This document shows, in pieces, positions 7,178 to 14,195 of a stretch of DNA of 21,494 nt (the first letter of the stretch is position 1; each line of letters begins with the position of its first letter). Origin of the DNA: an uncultured bacterium (GTDB lineage Bacteria > Patescibacteriota > Minisyncoccia > Moranbacterales > GWC2-37-73); assembly GCA_903824515.1 (NCBI GenBank), contig CAIJXA010000095.1:1-21494 (forward strand). Direction: 5' to 3'. Both the position numbers and the translations under genes were made by a program. The notes beneath the pieces are model-generated. The model ran no database searches. It had not been told where the DNA came from and worked only from the letters and a program-made list of their open reading frames with translations.

Positions 7178-7660
7178 ATGGCACGGACAATGGAGAACAT
7201 CTTGAATTGTATTACAAGCAAAAAAAGCTTCAGCTTAAAACCTGCTGAAATCAGCCTATTCCTTGGCAAAAATAATAAAATAGAGATTGACTGGCTGTTC
7301 ATTTTTCAAAGCGGTAAGGAATTTTCAATTATAGGACAAAAAAAAATAGAGAGAAGTGATTCAGAGCAGCAGCGCTTAGAAATCAGCGTCCTTCAAACAT
7401 TGATGATGGCTATTGTCCTGGCTCAGGGAAAGGATGCTGTACCAGCTGCCATCAAACTCACAAAATTTCAATATATTCCAAGCATTTCAACACCCCTGAA
7501 TGAAGTAGCTGAGGTTGAAATTGAGCCTACGACAATTGAAATAAAAAAAATTGAAGAAAAAATACTGCATATGTTTGAATACACAATTTGTAAAAAAAAG
7601 AAATCTCTCGATGAATCATCAATACTCATTGGCAGCGGAAAGATTAACTTTTCATATTGA
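7178..7660 (+). CDS. Orphan protein, 160 aa, probable distant relative of the 6461 product
   Basis: No known family is recognised. It has no signal peptide or clear membrane segment. A hydrophobic helix lies at about 70-85 (VLQTLMMAIVLAQGKD) between strand-rich halves, as in the 6461 product. Points of possible alignment are DSEQQRL with DTEKETL, EVAEVEIE with DEIEIEI, and FEYTICKKKK...ILIGSGKI with YAYTVTKNN...ITVAKGVI. This is weak, by-eye similarity. The start ATG at 7178 leaves a leader of about 60 nt; the GAGGTATCTT segment just upstream may serve for ribosome binding. Its own promoter, palindrome and terminator make it a single-gene unit. Confidence 0.75.
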   Translation: MARTMENILNCITSKKSFSLKPAEISLFLGKNNKIEIDWLFIFQSGKEFSIIGQKKIERSDSEQQRLEISVLQTLMMAIVLAQGKDAVPAAIKLTKFQYIPSISTPLNEVAEVEIEPTTIEIKKIEEKILHMFEYTICKKKKSLDESSILIGSGKINFSY

Positions 7661-7684
7661 TTATTGAAAATAATTTTCACAAAC

Positions 7685-7720
7685 CAGCACCCTTTGGATT
7701 AACATCTAAGTGGTGCTTTT
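7685..7720 (+). terminator. Probable terminator of the 7178 gene
   Basis: AGCACC (7685-7690) pairs with GGTGCT (7711-7716), followed by TTTT. The long loop and short stem make it weaker than the other terminators here. Confidence 0.5.
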
Positions 7721-7751
7721 ACTACTAGCAATGTGGCTTATTTAGCAACAA

Positions 7752-7782
7752 AAAAACATTCCAAACAAATCGGAATGTTTTT
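7752..7782 (-). terminator. Bidirectional terminator for rplU
   Basis: AAAAACATTCC (7752-7762) pairs with GGAATGTTTTT (7772-7782) around a 9-base loop. On the minus strand it ends in a T run, 14 bases after the rplU stop. On the plus strand it backs up the preceding terminator. Confidence 0.85.
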
Positions 7783-7795
7783 AAAGGATTTTTGA

Positions 7796-8104
7796 CTAGA
7801 CAATTTTATCAATCAAAACTTCGGTGTAGGTTTGCTTGTGACCAAATTTAACTTTGTAGCGTTTTTTGGCTTTGTGCTTGATTCCCCAAACTTTATCGTG
7901 ACGTCCTTGCTCAACAATGGTGCCTTCAACTTTTGCGCCTGTTATTAATGGAGTTCCGAGTTTTACAGCAGTTTCATCTCCCACAAAAAGAACTTCTTCA
8001 AAAGTTATTTTTGCGCCAGCTTCACCTTCAAGTTTTTCAATTTTAACTTTGTCGCCTTGCGCCACCTTGTATTGCTTTCCACCTGTTTTAATGATTGCCA
8101 ACAT
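7796..8104 (-). CDS. rplU: 50S ribosomal protein L21
   Basis: A 102-residue L21 that binds 23S rRNA in the large subunit. It begins MLAIIKTGGKQYKVAQGD, the standard L21 start, and ends in the conserved KAKKRYKVKFGHKQTYTEV region. An upstream in-frame ATG at 8167 would add 21 residues, but it lies before the predicted transcription start (about 8128), so ATG 8104 is preferred. rpmA (L27), the usual partner, is absent. The gene is a single transcription unit with its own promoter and terminator. Confidence 0.95.
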   Translation of the reverse strand: MLAIIKTGGKQYKVAQGDKVKIEKLEGEAGAKITFEEVLFVGDETAVKLGTPLITGAKVEGTIVEQGRHDKVWGIKHKAKKRYKVKFGHKQTYTEVLIDKIV

Positions 8105-8134
8105 GATCGTATATAAGATAATTGTTACTAAATA

Positions 8135-8163
8135 AGTATAGCCCGGGAAGGCAAACTTGTCAA
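8135..8163 (-). promoter_or_regulatory. Promoter for rplU
   Basis: On the minus strand, TTGACA (8158-8163) and TATACT (8135-8140) with a 17-base spacer. It predicts a start near 8128 and supports translation from 8104. Confidence 0.7.
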
Positions 8164-8167
8164 TCAA

Positions 8168-8321
8168 AACTCAATACAGTTAAATTGTCACATTGTTAAA
8201 TTGTTATTCTTCACGCCAATTAAATTAAATTTGGCTTATAATAGCTATTTTTAGGAGGTTAAAACTCTTTAAAGCTAACAATGTAACAGTATAGCAATAT
8301 AACAATTCTGTCCTGTTAAGT
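8168..8321. repeat. TA-rich repeat spacer between rplU and alaS
   Basis: It contains words such as TTAAATTGTCACATTGTTAAA (split copies at 8179-8206) and GTAACAGTATAGCAATATAAC (8283-8303), a fifth type of simple intergenic repeat. A plus-strand TATAAT (8236-8241) followed by AGGAGG (8253-8258) looks like a gene start, but no reading frame follows it. Confidence 0.4.
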
Positions 8322-10277
8322 CTATTCAAGGATTGCTTTAATTCGCCTGACTCCAGCTGAAGAAGCCTCTTCTTTTTGAATTTTAAAGTGACCCAAGGCT
8401 CCAGTGCGACTAGCATGAGGACCGCCGCATATTTCTCTGCTGGCAACTCTTCCACTGCCATCCGTGATTGAATAAACACTGACCCTAGTTCCATATTTAG
8501 CCTCAAAAACACCCATTGCTCCAATTTTCTTGGCCATTTCTAAGCTCATTTCCTCTTTTACAATCTCTAAATTAGCTTGAATTTCGGCGTTAACCAACTC
8601 TTGGACTTTGGAAATTTGCTGGGGAGTCATTTTTTCACCGTGAGAAAAATCCAATCTCAAACGCTCCGAAGTAATATTTGAACCCTTTTGAAAAACATGC
8701 TGACCCAAAACATTGCGCAAAGCCACCAAAAGCAAGTGGGTTGCAGTGTGAAGCTTGGCCGTTTCCTCGCTGCTGTCTTGCAGTCCACCCTTGAACATTC
8801 CAGCAGAAGCCGTGCGAGAAAGCTGTTGATGCTTTTCAAAAAATTGATTAAACTTTTCAGTAATTTTTTCCTTATCCAAATTGAAACCTTTGTTTTCAAA
8901 TTCTTCAAAAACAACTTCGATGGCCAACTCGATCGGAAAACCATTGGTTTGATACAAATCAAACAGCAAGTTTGCTATGTCATCGTTGAAATATACGCCC
9001 ATCTTTTTTAAGACCTCATCTTCAACTTTATTCCAAAGATTCCCTTCGGGATTGGACAAATATTTTTCAAGCTTTTTAAGCCCATTGTCTAGAGTCTTCC
9101 TAAATTTATCTTCTTCCTTTTTTAATTCTGTGAAAATATTTTCACGATTTTTTGCCAGCTCGCCATAATGCAGGCTATAGCTTTGAATCACAATTTCTGC
9201 CACACTAATAGCAAAATCTTTCTCAATCCCAATCAATTTTCCATGACGTACCGCTCGGCGAATGAGTCTTCGCAAAAAATATCCGCGTTCACTATTGGAA
9301 GGAATCACTCCATCAGCAATAAGAAAAACGCTCGCCTTCAGATGATCAGCAATCACTCTGAAAGATTTCTTCACCTCTTCACTCTCGTCATATTTTTTGC
9401 CAGAAATCTCTTGGAGCTTACGAATGATTGGCTCAAACAGGTCAGTCAAAAAAATGTCTGCAACATTATCCATTGCAGCAGCTATTCGCTCAAGTCCGCC
9501 ACCGAAATCAATATTCCCTTTTGGCAAAAGTTCATACCCTTTTTCAGTTTTCACATATTGCATAAAGACATTGTTGCCAATTTCCATGAAGCGCCCACAA
9601 TCGCAATTAACATGACAAACCTCATCTTTATACTGTGATTTCTCGTGCAAACCAAGCTCAATTCCAAAATCCCAAAACAATTCGCTGTCTGGTCCGCCAG
9701 GTTCGCCAATTGGCATTTTTTCCGGCACGCCAGCGCGCGACCACCAATTCTTTTTTTCGCCATAATAAAAAATTCTTCCACCAGCCATTCCGTCTCTTTC
9801 GGAAAAATCAACATCCTTCGCCTGAATGCCAACACTGCCAAATTGCTCTTTCCAAAGTTTCACTGATTCCTCATCCCGCCCAATTCCCAATTCTTCGTTA
9901 CCCCCAAAAACCGTAACAAAAAGTTGCTTCGGATCAAGATTCACTTCTTTTGTCAAAAACTCAAACATCCAAGAAATTTGCTCTTGCTTGAAATAATCAC
10001 CCAGCGACCAATTTCCGAGCATCTCGAACATGGTTATGTGACGATTATCGCCAATTTCTTCAATGTCTTGCGTGCGAAAACATTTTTGCGAATCAACAAT
10101 CCTTGTTCCAAGTGGGTGCTTTTCTCCCAACAAATATACTACCATTGGCTGCATACCCGAACCAGTGAATAAGGTTGATGGGTCATTTTCGGGCACTAAA
10201 GAAGCCGAAGGAATAATTATGTGACCCTTCGACTTGAAAAATTCTAAATATTTTGTTCGTAGCTCCTGTGCCTTCAT
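8322..10277 (-). CDS. alaS: Alanyl-tRNA synthetase, short form lacking the C-Ala domain
   Basis: A class II synthetase that charges tRNA-Ala and clears misacylated Ser/Gly. The catalytic core shows FTGSGMQPM, RTQDIEEIGDNRHITMFEM and GNWSLGDYFK. The tRNA-recognition helical part follows. The editing domain carries both zinc motifs: HTATH at 510-514 and C617-xxx-H621 (CGGPH). The protein then ends at residue 651, 30 residues after the second motif. Typical bacterial AlaRS (about 850-880 aa) continues with a DHHA1/C-Ala domain that is missing here. The frame ends cleanly with no remnant downstream, so this is probably a lineage form and not a truncation. Upstream on the same strand are three small orphan genes. 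Confidence 0.96.
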   Translation of the reverse strand: MKAQELRTKYLEFFKSKGHIIIPSASLVPENDPSTLFTGSGMQPMVVYLLGEKHPLGTRIVDSQKCFRTQDIEEIGDNRHITMFEMLGNWSLGDYFKQEQISWMFEFLTKEVNLDPKQLFVTVFGGNEELGIGRDEESVKLWKEQFGSVGIQAKDVDFSERDGMAGGRIFYYGEKKNWWSRAGVPEKMPIGEPGGPDSELFWDFGIELGLHEKSQYKDEVCHVNCDCGRFMEIGNNVFMQYVKTEKGYELLPKGNIDFGGGLERIAAAMDNVADIFLTDLFEPIIRKLQEISGKKYDESEEVKKSFRVIADHLKASVFLIADGVIPSNSERGYFLRRLIRRAVRHGKLIGIEKDFAISVAEIVIQSYSLHYGELAKNRENIFTELKKEEDKFRKTLDNGLKKLEKYLSNPEGNLWNKVEDEVLKKMGVYFNDDIANLLFDLYQTNGFPIELAIEVVFEEFENKGFNLDKEKITEKFNQFFEKHQQLSRTASAGMFKGGLQDSSEETAKLHTATHLLLVALRNVLGQHVFQKGSNITSERLRLDFSHGEKMTPQQISKVQELVNAEIQANLEIVKEEMSLEMAKKIGAMGVFEAKYGTRVSVYSITDGSGRVASREICGGPHASRTGALGHFKIQKEEASSAGVRRIKAILE

Positions 10278-10343
10278 AAAAATAGCTTCGCAGCTTTTAA
10301 GTTCGCCTGCTAGCGGATTAGCTTTATTGTTTAAGCCAAAAAA

Positions 10344-10604
10344 TTATTTCCTCAAAATTCTTTTGATTTCCTTTTCTAAATCACTAAAGTCACTTCGCTC
10401 AAAATTTTCCTCCAAAGTTTTGACTCTCGCCAACCTTGCTATTACCTCAGCGGCTGTTTTCAGTTCTTCTTTTTGAGCAGCTCTTTCAATATCTCTAAGC
10501 TTGGATTGGTCAAAACTGTTAAAAGAAATTAACTCACCTCTTGAGGTTTTCTTTTTGCCAACTGCGGATTTCACCATTTCAACTAAATGAATGTTAACAC
10601 TCAT
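10344..10604 (-). CDS. Small hypothetical protein, 86 aa
   Basis: No family is recognised. A basic N-terminal part (VKSAVGKKKTSRGEL) leads into a helical, charge-rich C-terminal part ending SDFSDLEKEIKRILRK. It is soluble, with no signal peptide. The end resembles that of the neighbouring 10684 product (SEWKNIKEQIEDIVD): S, acidic, aromatic, then I/L at matching spacing, which suggests distant relatives. It sits 66 bases upstream of alaS and is likely co-transcribed with it. No clear Shine-Dalgarno; an A/T-rich leader precedes ATG 10604. Confidence 0.6.
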   Translation of the reverse strand: MSVNIHLVEMVKSAVGKKKTSRGELISFNSFDQSKLRDIERAAQKEELKTAAEVIARLARVKTLEENFERSDFSDLEKEIKRILRK

Positions 10605-10645
10605 ATTTGTTTTAAAAAAATAATTAAGTAAAATGCGCCTTTCTA

Positions 10646-10673
10646 GGGGACTAACTCCCCAGATTTAGTCCCC
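10646..10673 (-). other. Hairpin with two alternative pairings
   Basis: GGGGACTAA (10646-10654) pairs with TTAGTCCCC (10665-10673). The same GGGGA can instead pair with TCCCC in the loop (10656-10660). No T run follows on the minus strand, so it is not a standard terminator. It lies 42 bases before the 10604 start codon and may be a processing or attenuation element, or simply a repeat. Confidence 0.45.
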
Positions 10674-10683
10674 AAGAAAATCA

Positions 10684-10914
10684 CTAATCCACAATATCCT
10701 CAATTTGCTCTTTAATGTTTTTCCACTCAGAAGCGTCCAGAGTTGCCGAAAGTTCTTTCTCCTGCTTAAGTTTTTCAATCGCTCCTTCAGGTTTTATTTT
10801 ACGACTCTTGACCTCTCGTTCAATAATACGAACCCGCCCCCAAGCAGGACTAGAAAGTTTTATCTTCTTATTCTTAGTAAAGGCTTCGATCAGACTGATG
10901 AGACTCCTTGCCAT
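10684..10914 (-). CDS. Small hypothetical protein, about 76 aa
   Basis: Starts MARSLISLIEAFTKNKK from ATG 10914. An in-frame TTG at 10929 would add five residues (MTNNN), and I prefer the ATG. The protein is soluble, basic and helical, with a conserved-looking core SPAWGRVRIIEREVKSRKI and an acidic C-terminus ending IKEQIEDIVD. No family is recognised. It lies between two other small genes on the same strand, 40 bases after the coiled-coil gene, so it is likely part of one transcript with them and perhaps alaS. Confidence 0.6.
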   Translation of the reverse strand: MARSLISLIEAFTKNKKIKLSSPAWGRVRIIEREVKSRKIKPEGAIEKLKQEKELSATLDASEWKNIKEQIEDIVD

Positions 10915-10953
10915 ATTATTATTTGTCAAAAAATTATCTGCAAATTCTTTCTT

Positions 10954-11214
10954 CTAAACCGACGAACTCATTTGGTGCTTCAATTTGATCAGTTCATTTT
11001 GCATCATCATCAGCTCATCTTGCATATGCTTTAACTTGCTCTCCTTTATAGCAACATCCAGTTCAATTTGTTGCTTTTTACTCTTCATGGCATGAATTTC
11101 AGCCTCCAGGGCAATTTTATTTCGCTCCAATCTTCTGGCATCAGATTCTTTTATGATGATTTCAACCTGAATTTTTTTTCTTCTTGCTAAAACTTCCGGA
11201 TCAATGTTGGTCAT
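10954..11214 (-). CDS. Small coiled-coil protein, 86 aa
   Basis: From residue 5 to about 80 the chain is one charged helix with heptad-like spacing of hydrophobics (IQVEIIIKES, LERNKIALEAEI, LKHMQDELMMMQNELIKLK). It is methionine-rich near the end. There is no membrane segment or known domain. It may be a scaffold or partner protein; no function is assigned. The ATG at 11214 is immediately preceded by a family A repeat (AAAAAGCC then ATG), and no Shine-Dalgarno is seen. Confidence 0.6.
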   Translation of the reverse strand: MTNIDPEVLARRKKIQVEIIIKESDARRLERNKIALEAEIHAMKSKKQQIELDVAIKESKLKHMQDELMMMQNELIKLKHQMSSSV

Positions 11215-11220
11215 GGCTTT

Positions 11221-11289
11221 TTAGGCGTTAGCTTCTTAGCTTTTTAGGATTTTACCTAAGAAGCTGAAAAGCTAAAACCTGATACCTAA
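11221..11289. repeat. Family A repeat pair in inverted orientation
   Basis: 11221-11248 carries TTAGGCGTTAGCTTCTTAGC and more. 11255-11289 is a diverged copy in the opposite orientation, so the pair can form a hairpin around ATTTTA. The distal copy overlaps and supplies the mnmA stop codon. The proximal copy forms the leader of the coiled-coil gene. Confidence 0.7.
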
Positions 11290-12377
11290 ATTATTATTCC
11301 TCCGCCAAGCACTTCGTTGTCATCCGCATAGAAAACTGCTGACTGTCCTGGGGTTATGGCTTTTTGCTTTTCAAAAAAATTGACTCTATATATAGCAATA
11401 CGATTTTTTTGGGTTGTTTCTTCTTTTGCTATTATACCACGAACCAGTGGGTGGCGGTAGCGGACTTTGACATTCAATTCAAGTGGGAAAACTGGCTCTC
11501 CCGCAATCCAATTTTTAACCTCAACTAAAATTGAACTTTTGAACACTTGTGGATCATTCTCGCTGTTAGTCACAATGAGTCGATTACTCTTGAAATCCCT
11601 ATCTACCACAAAATATGGACCATTTCCGCCAATATTAATTCCCTTGCGCTGACCAATAGTATAAAGCTCCAAGCCGTCATGGGTGCCAATTTTCTTGCCC
11701 TCGGTTGTGATAATGTCTCCCGGAGACAAGATCAGATTGCGTTTGATAAACTTGGTTGGAGTTTTTTCAGGCGTAAAGCATAATCCCTGGGAATCTTCTT
11801 TGTCAAAAACTGGAAGCGCAAGTTTTTCAGCTTTTTTTCTGATTTGTGGCTTTTTGTATCCTCCAATTGGAAACAAAATGCGCGACAACTGATTTTGGTT
11901 TAAGCTATAGAGAAAATAAGTCTGGTCCTTTTCTTCATCGCATGATGTGTACAGATGATGTTTCCCATTTTTGTTTTTAATCTCAGCATAGTGCCCTGTT
12001 GCGACAAAATCGCCATCCATTTCCAACATCTTTCGAAACAAAAAATTAAATTTAATTCTTTCATTACAAACAACACATGGGTTTGGGGTTCTGCCAGCCT
12101 TAATTTCCGCCAAAAAATAATCCACGACCTCCTTTTTGAATTCTTTAGCAGCATTGACCGTGTAAAGTGGGATATCCAAAATCTGAGCCACCTTTCTGGC
12201 GTCTTCTTGCGATTCAAGACTGCAGCATTTGTTTTCTCTAAGTTCATCTCGCCCAGGTTCTTTCCAGAAATGCAAAAAAACGCCCACAACATCATAGCCC
12301 TGCTCTTTGAGAACTGCCGCTGCAACTGACGAATCAACTCCAGCAGACATTCCCACAATCACTCGTTTTTTGGTCAT
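11286..12377 (-). CDS. mnmA: tRNA-specific 2-thiouridylase MnmA
   Basis: MnmA activates U34 of tRNA-Lys, -Glu and -Gln with ATP and inserts sulfur. The PP-loop is present as GMSAGVDSSVAA, with Ala replacing the usual second Gly of SGGVDS. The catalytic cysteine pair is in NPCVVCNERIKF and in QGLCFTP, and the C-terminal beta domain follows (PGQSAVFYADDNEVLGGG). From ATG 12377 the protein is 363 aa, normal length. In-frame ATG 12392 and GTG 12398 exist, but the promoter at 12402-12430 would start transcription at about 12395, so 12377 is favoured. The final TAG comes from a family A repeat. Confidence 0.95.
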   Translation of the reverse strand: MTKKRVIVGMSAGVDSSVAAAVLKEQGYDVVGVFLHFWKEPGRDELRENKCCSLESQEDARKVAQILDIPLYTVNAAKEFKKEVVDYFLAEIKAGRTPNPCVVCNERIKFNFLFRKMLEMDGDFVATGHYAEIKNKNGKHHLYTSCDEEKDQTYFLYSLNQNQLSRILFPIGGYKKPQIRKKAEKLALPVFDKEDSQGLCFTPEKTPTKFIKRNLILSPGDIITTEGKKIGTHDGLELYTIGQRKGINIGGNGPYFVVDRDFKSNRLIVTNSENDPQVFKSSILVEVKNWIAGEPVFPLELNVKVRYRHPLVRGIIAKEETTQKNRIAIYRVNFFEKQKAITPGQSAVFYADDNEVLGGGIII

Positions 12378-12401
12378 ATTCTTTGTTTTCATGTGCACCT
12401 A

Positions 12402-12430
12402 ATCATAGCAGCAAACCAACATATTGTCGA
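12402..12430 (-). promoter_or_regulatory. Promoter for mnmA
   Basis: On the minus strand, TCGACA (12425-12430) and TATGAT (12402-12407) with a 17-base spacer and a TGC extension. The start near 12395 gives a very short leader, with AAAGAAT just before ATG 12377. Confidence 0.5.
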
Positions 12431-12668
12431 GGAAATTATTGAAAACAAAAAATATAAGGGGTATTAATACTCCCGGGGCAAGCCCTGTACCCTAAACGAG
12501 ACAAAACATGTCACTCGTGAGCGACGTGTCAAGCCTCGTAGGCAAATCACCTTTTGCTGCGTCCACTGAATCGGTCCTGATACACATCGGGACGCTCACT
12601 TCGCTAGATAATAACCCACAATCTTGTTGCAACAATCAAAAAGTTCTCAGCATCTGAAGCGCCAAAAC
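12431..12668. repeat. Intergenic repeat cluster between mnmA and the lipoprotein gene
   Basis: No gene is seen. 12471-12496 carries CTCCCGGGGCAAGCCCTG, a common REP-like word. 12507-12532 has partly palindromic ACATGTCACTCGTGAGCGACGT. 12574-12593 forms a hairpin GTCCTGAT-acac-ATCGGGAC (one G-T pair). These look like degraded short repeats. Confidence 0.45.
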
Positions 12669-13292
12669 CTATTGGGGAATATTTGGAAGATTTTCTGGAA
12701 GCTTGACACCTGCGGGCAATTTCACATTCTTAATTGAATCCATGGTTTTTTTCAGCACTTCACACTGATCAGTGAATGTCACATCACTTGGTAAGGTCAA
12801 ATCCACAGTAGTGTCAGCAGCCACACAATTCGTGTTAACAACATCTTTGAATTGATCTTCTGGATTTTTAACTGTCTGCGGACCACTTCCAGCTGGCTGA
12901 TTTTGTGGAAGAGAACTTTTCAACTCATTAATACAAGCCATTGTCATCTTCGTTCCAGTTTTGCCTCCCTCCATCCAAGAATACACAGCACTGCCATCAA
13001 AATAGGTGTTATTAACTTTTCCTGCAATAATTGAAGCTGATTTGTATTTTTGGCCATCAATATAGGCCACTGAATCAAACTTTGAATCTCCAGTTCCAAA
13101 GGTATAGGTGCATTTCATTTTCTTGCCAAGACCCATAGCCTCTTTGATTGAGCTAATGACACTGGGGCTTTCGTTTTTGACTTCGACTGGCGTTTCTTTT
13201 TGAGCCGGGGCTTGAACAACAGCCTGGTTTCCACAGCCGGAAAAAATAAAAGCTGCTGCGACAACCCCCATCGATACGAAGATTTTTTTCAT
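12669..13292 (-). CDS. Predicted lipoprotein of unknown function
   Basis: 207 aa. A lipoprotein signal peptide is clear: MKK, a hydrophobic stretch (VSMGVVAAAFIF) and lipobox FSGC with C20 as the lipidated residue. A Gln/Pro/Glu-rich linker follows, then a domain with four more cysteines (C61 and those in TMACINEL, NTNCVAAD and TDQCEVL), enough for two disulfides. Segments CTYTFGTGDSKFDSVAYIDG and AGKVNNTYFDGSAVYSWMEGG suggest antiparallel strands with an overall LolA-like look, but this is not a firm match. It is likely anchored to the outer face of the cytoplasmic membrane. It has its own promoter. Confidence 0.85.
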   Translation of the reverse strand: MKKIFVSMGVVAAAFIFSGCGNQAVVQAPAQKETPVEVKNESPSVISSIKEAMGLGKKMKCTYTFGTGDSKFDSVAYIDGQKYKSASIIAGKVNNTYFDGSAVYSWMEGGKTGTKMTMACINELKSSLPQNQPAGSGPQTVKNPEDQFKDVVNTNCVAADTTVDLTLPSDVTFTDQCEVLKKTMDSIKNVKLPAGVKLPENLPNIPQ

Positions 13293-13319
13293 ATTTTTAT
13301 GATAATGATTAGTTCCTAA

Positions 13320-13347
13320 ATTATATCACAGACCCAAAAGGTAGCAA
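13320..13347 (-). promoter_or_regulatory. Promoter for the lipoprotein gene
   Basis: On the minus strand, TTGCTA (13342-13347) and TATAAT (13320-13325), 16-base spacer. The predicted start is near 13313, about 20 bases before the ATG. Confidence 0.6.
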
Positions 13348-13428
13348 CAATAATTTTATTACTATCATATTTCTTTCTATATTTCATTAACGTAGAAAAG
13401 GCTCTTTATCAAAACGTGTAATGGTTTT

Positions 13429-13557
13429 GTCATTGCGAGCGTAGCGTAGCGAAGTCGAAGAATCTGATTTTTAGGGCTAAAAGGAGTAAATACGGGCTCA
13501 GATCCTTCGACTTCGCATCATTGCTATCGCAATTCTGCTTCGCTCAGGATGACAATA
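13429..13557. repeat. Inverted GTCATTGCGAGC / GTCATCCTGAG repeat element
   Basis: The left end GTCATTGCGAGCGTAGCG with AAGTCGAAGAATCTG faces the right end CAGATCCTTCGACTTCGC with CTTCGCTCAGGATGAC, so the element can form a large hairpin. Related elements are at 18123-18215 and fragments at 4095 and 18301. Such short repeats are widespread in bacterial genomes. They are non-coding here. Confidence 0.7.
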
Positions 13558-13650
13558 ACATTAGTCATGGTGTGGAATAGCTAAATACCGCTTTATTGAA
13601 ATAAAAATTAAACTTATCCACCACCCTGTTTAGTATAGAGCCGCAGAAAA

Positions 13651-13680
13651 TTGACAATAAACCTTAAAATCAGCTAGACT
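13651..13680 (+). promoter_or_regulatory. Possible promoter for the 101-aa gene
   Basis: Perfect TTGACA (13651-13656) and TAGACT (13675-13680) with an 18-base spacer. The -10 is imperfect. It leaves a leader of about 60 nt with no clear Shine-Dalgarno. Confidence 0.45.
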
Positions 13681-13748
13681 AGACCTACCATAAGCAGCAC
13701 TAGTCAGATTAGCTTAAAGATATTTTCAATAAGTTCAACGCAACGAAC

Positions 13749-14054
13749 ATGCCAAAAAATCATCGCAGCGGCAAAAAAATTGGAAAAAATCACACAACAG
13801 TTATTGATGCCGCTGAGAAAGTTGTTGATTTTTTAGTTAAACTGCCCGACGTGTCCAAAGTAATCACGGGCCACATCACAAATGGCATCAAAAATGCGCC
13901 CGCAAGCATGAAGCTTGAAAAAAAGAGCGGTTGCCTTTTGATCAAAGTCCGCGGCTCAAAGAGCATCCAGGAAATTAGTATTTTTTCAAAAAATCTTGAA
14001 ACAGTTCAGGCCCAGCTCAAGGAAGCTTTTCAGCAATTTATTAAAAAGAAATAA
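13749..14054 (+). CDS. Hypothetical protein, 101 aa
   Basis: A basic N-terminus (PKNHRSGKKIGKNH) precedes an alpha/beta domain: a helix VIDAAEKVVDFLVKL, strands VSKVITGHIT and CLLIKVRG, and a C-terminal helix. NHTT, GHI and the strand order recall the DUF2103 predicted metal-binding family, but I am not sure. A small nucleic-acid-binding protein is an alternative because of the basic tails. It is a single-gene unit: a promoter upstream and a terminator that begins at its stop codon. It converges with dnaK. Confidence 0.7.
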   Translation: MPKNHRSGKKIGKNHTTVIDAAEKVVDFLVKLPDVSKVITGHITNGIKNAPASMKLEKKSGCLLIKVRGSKSIQEISIFSKNLETVQAQLKEAFQQFIKKK

Positions 14055-14089
14055 AAAAGACCTCGCAATCAAATTTGTAAGGTCTTTTT
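14054..14089 (+). terminator. Terminator of the 101-aa gene
   Basis: AAAAAGACCT (14054-14063) pairs with AGGTCTTTTT (14080-14089), starting at the last base of the stop codon and ending in T residues. Confidence 0.85.
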
Positions 14090-14158
14090 CTTGGCACATG
14101 TCCGCCTTGCGAGGAGAAAAAGAAATGTGGAAATAAAAGTTAACCTTGAATTTCTAAT

Positions 14159-14189
14159 AAAAGAGTCCCGAAAAAATCGGGACTCTTTT
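14159..14189 (-). terminator. Terminator of dnaK
   Basis: A 12-bp stem, AAAAGAGTCCCG (14159-14170) with its complement at 14178-14189 and a 7-base loop. It is six bases from the dnaK stop and also stops plus-strand transcription. Confidence 0.9.
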
Positions 14190-14195
14190 CGAAGG

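Noticed and set aside
9168..9638. 156-aa plus-strand frame opposite alaS
   Set aside because: Antisense shadow; the minus strand encodes conserved AlaRS motifs through the same bases.
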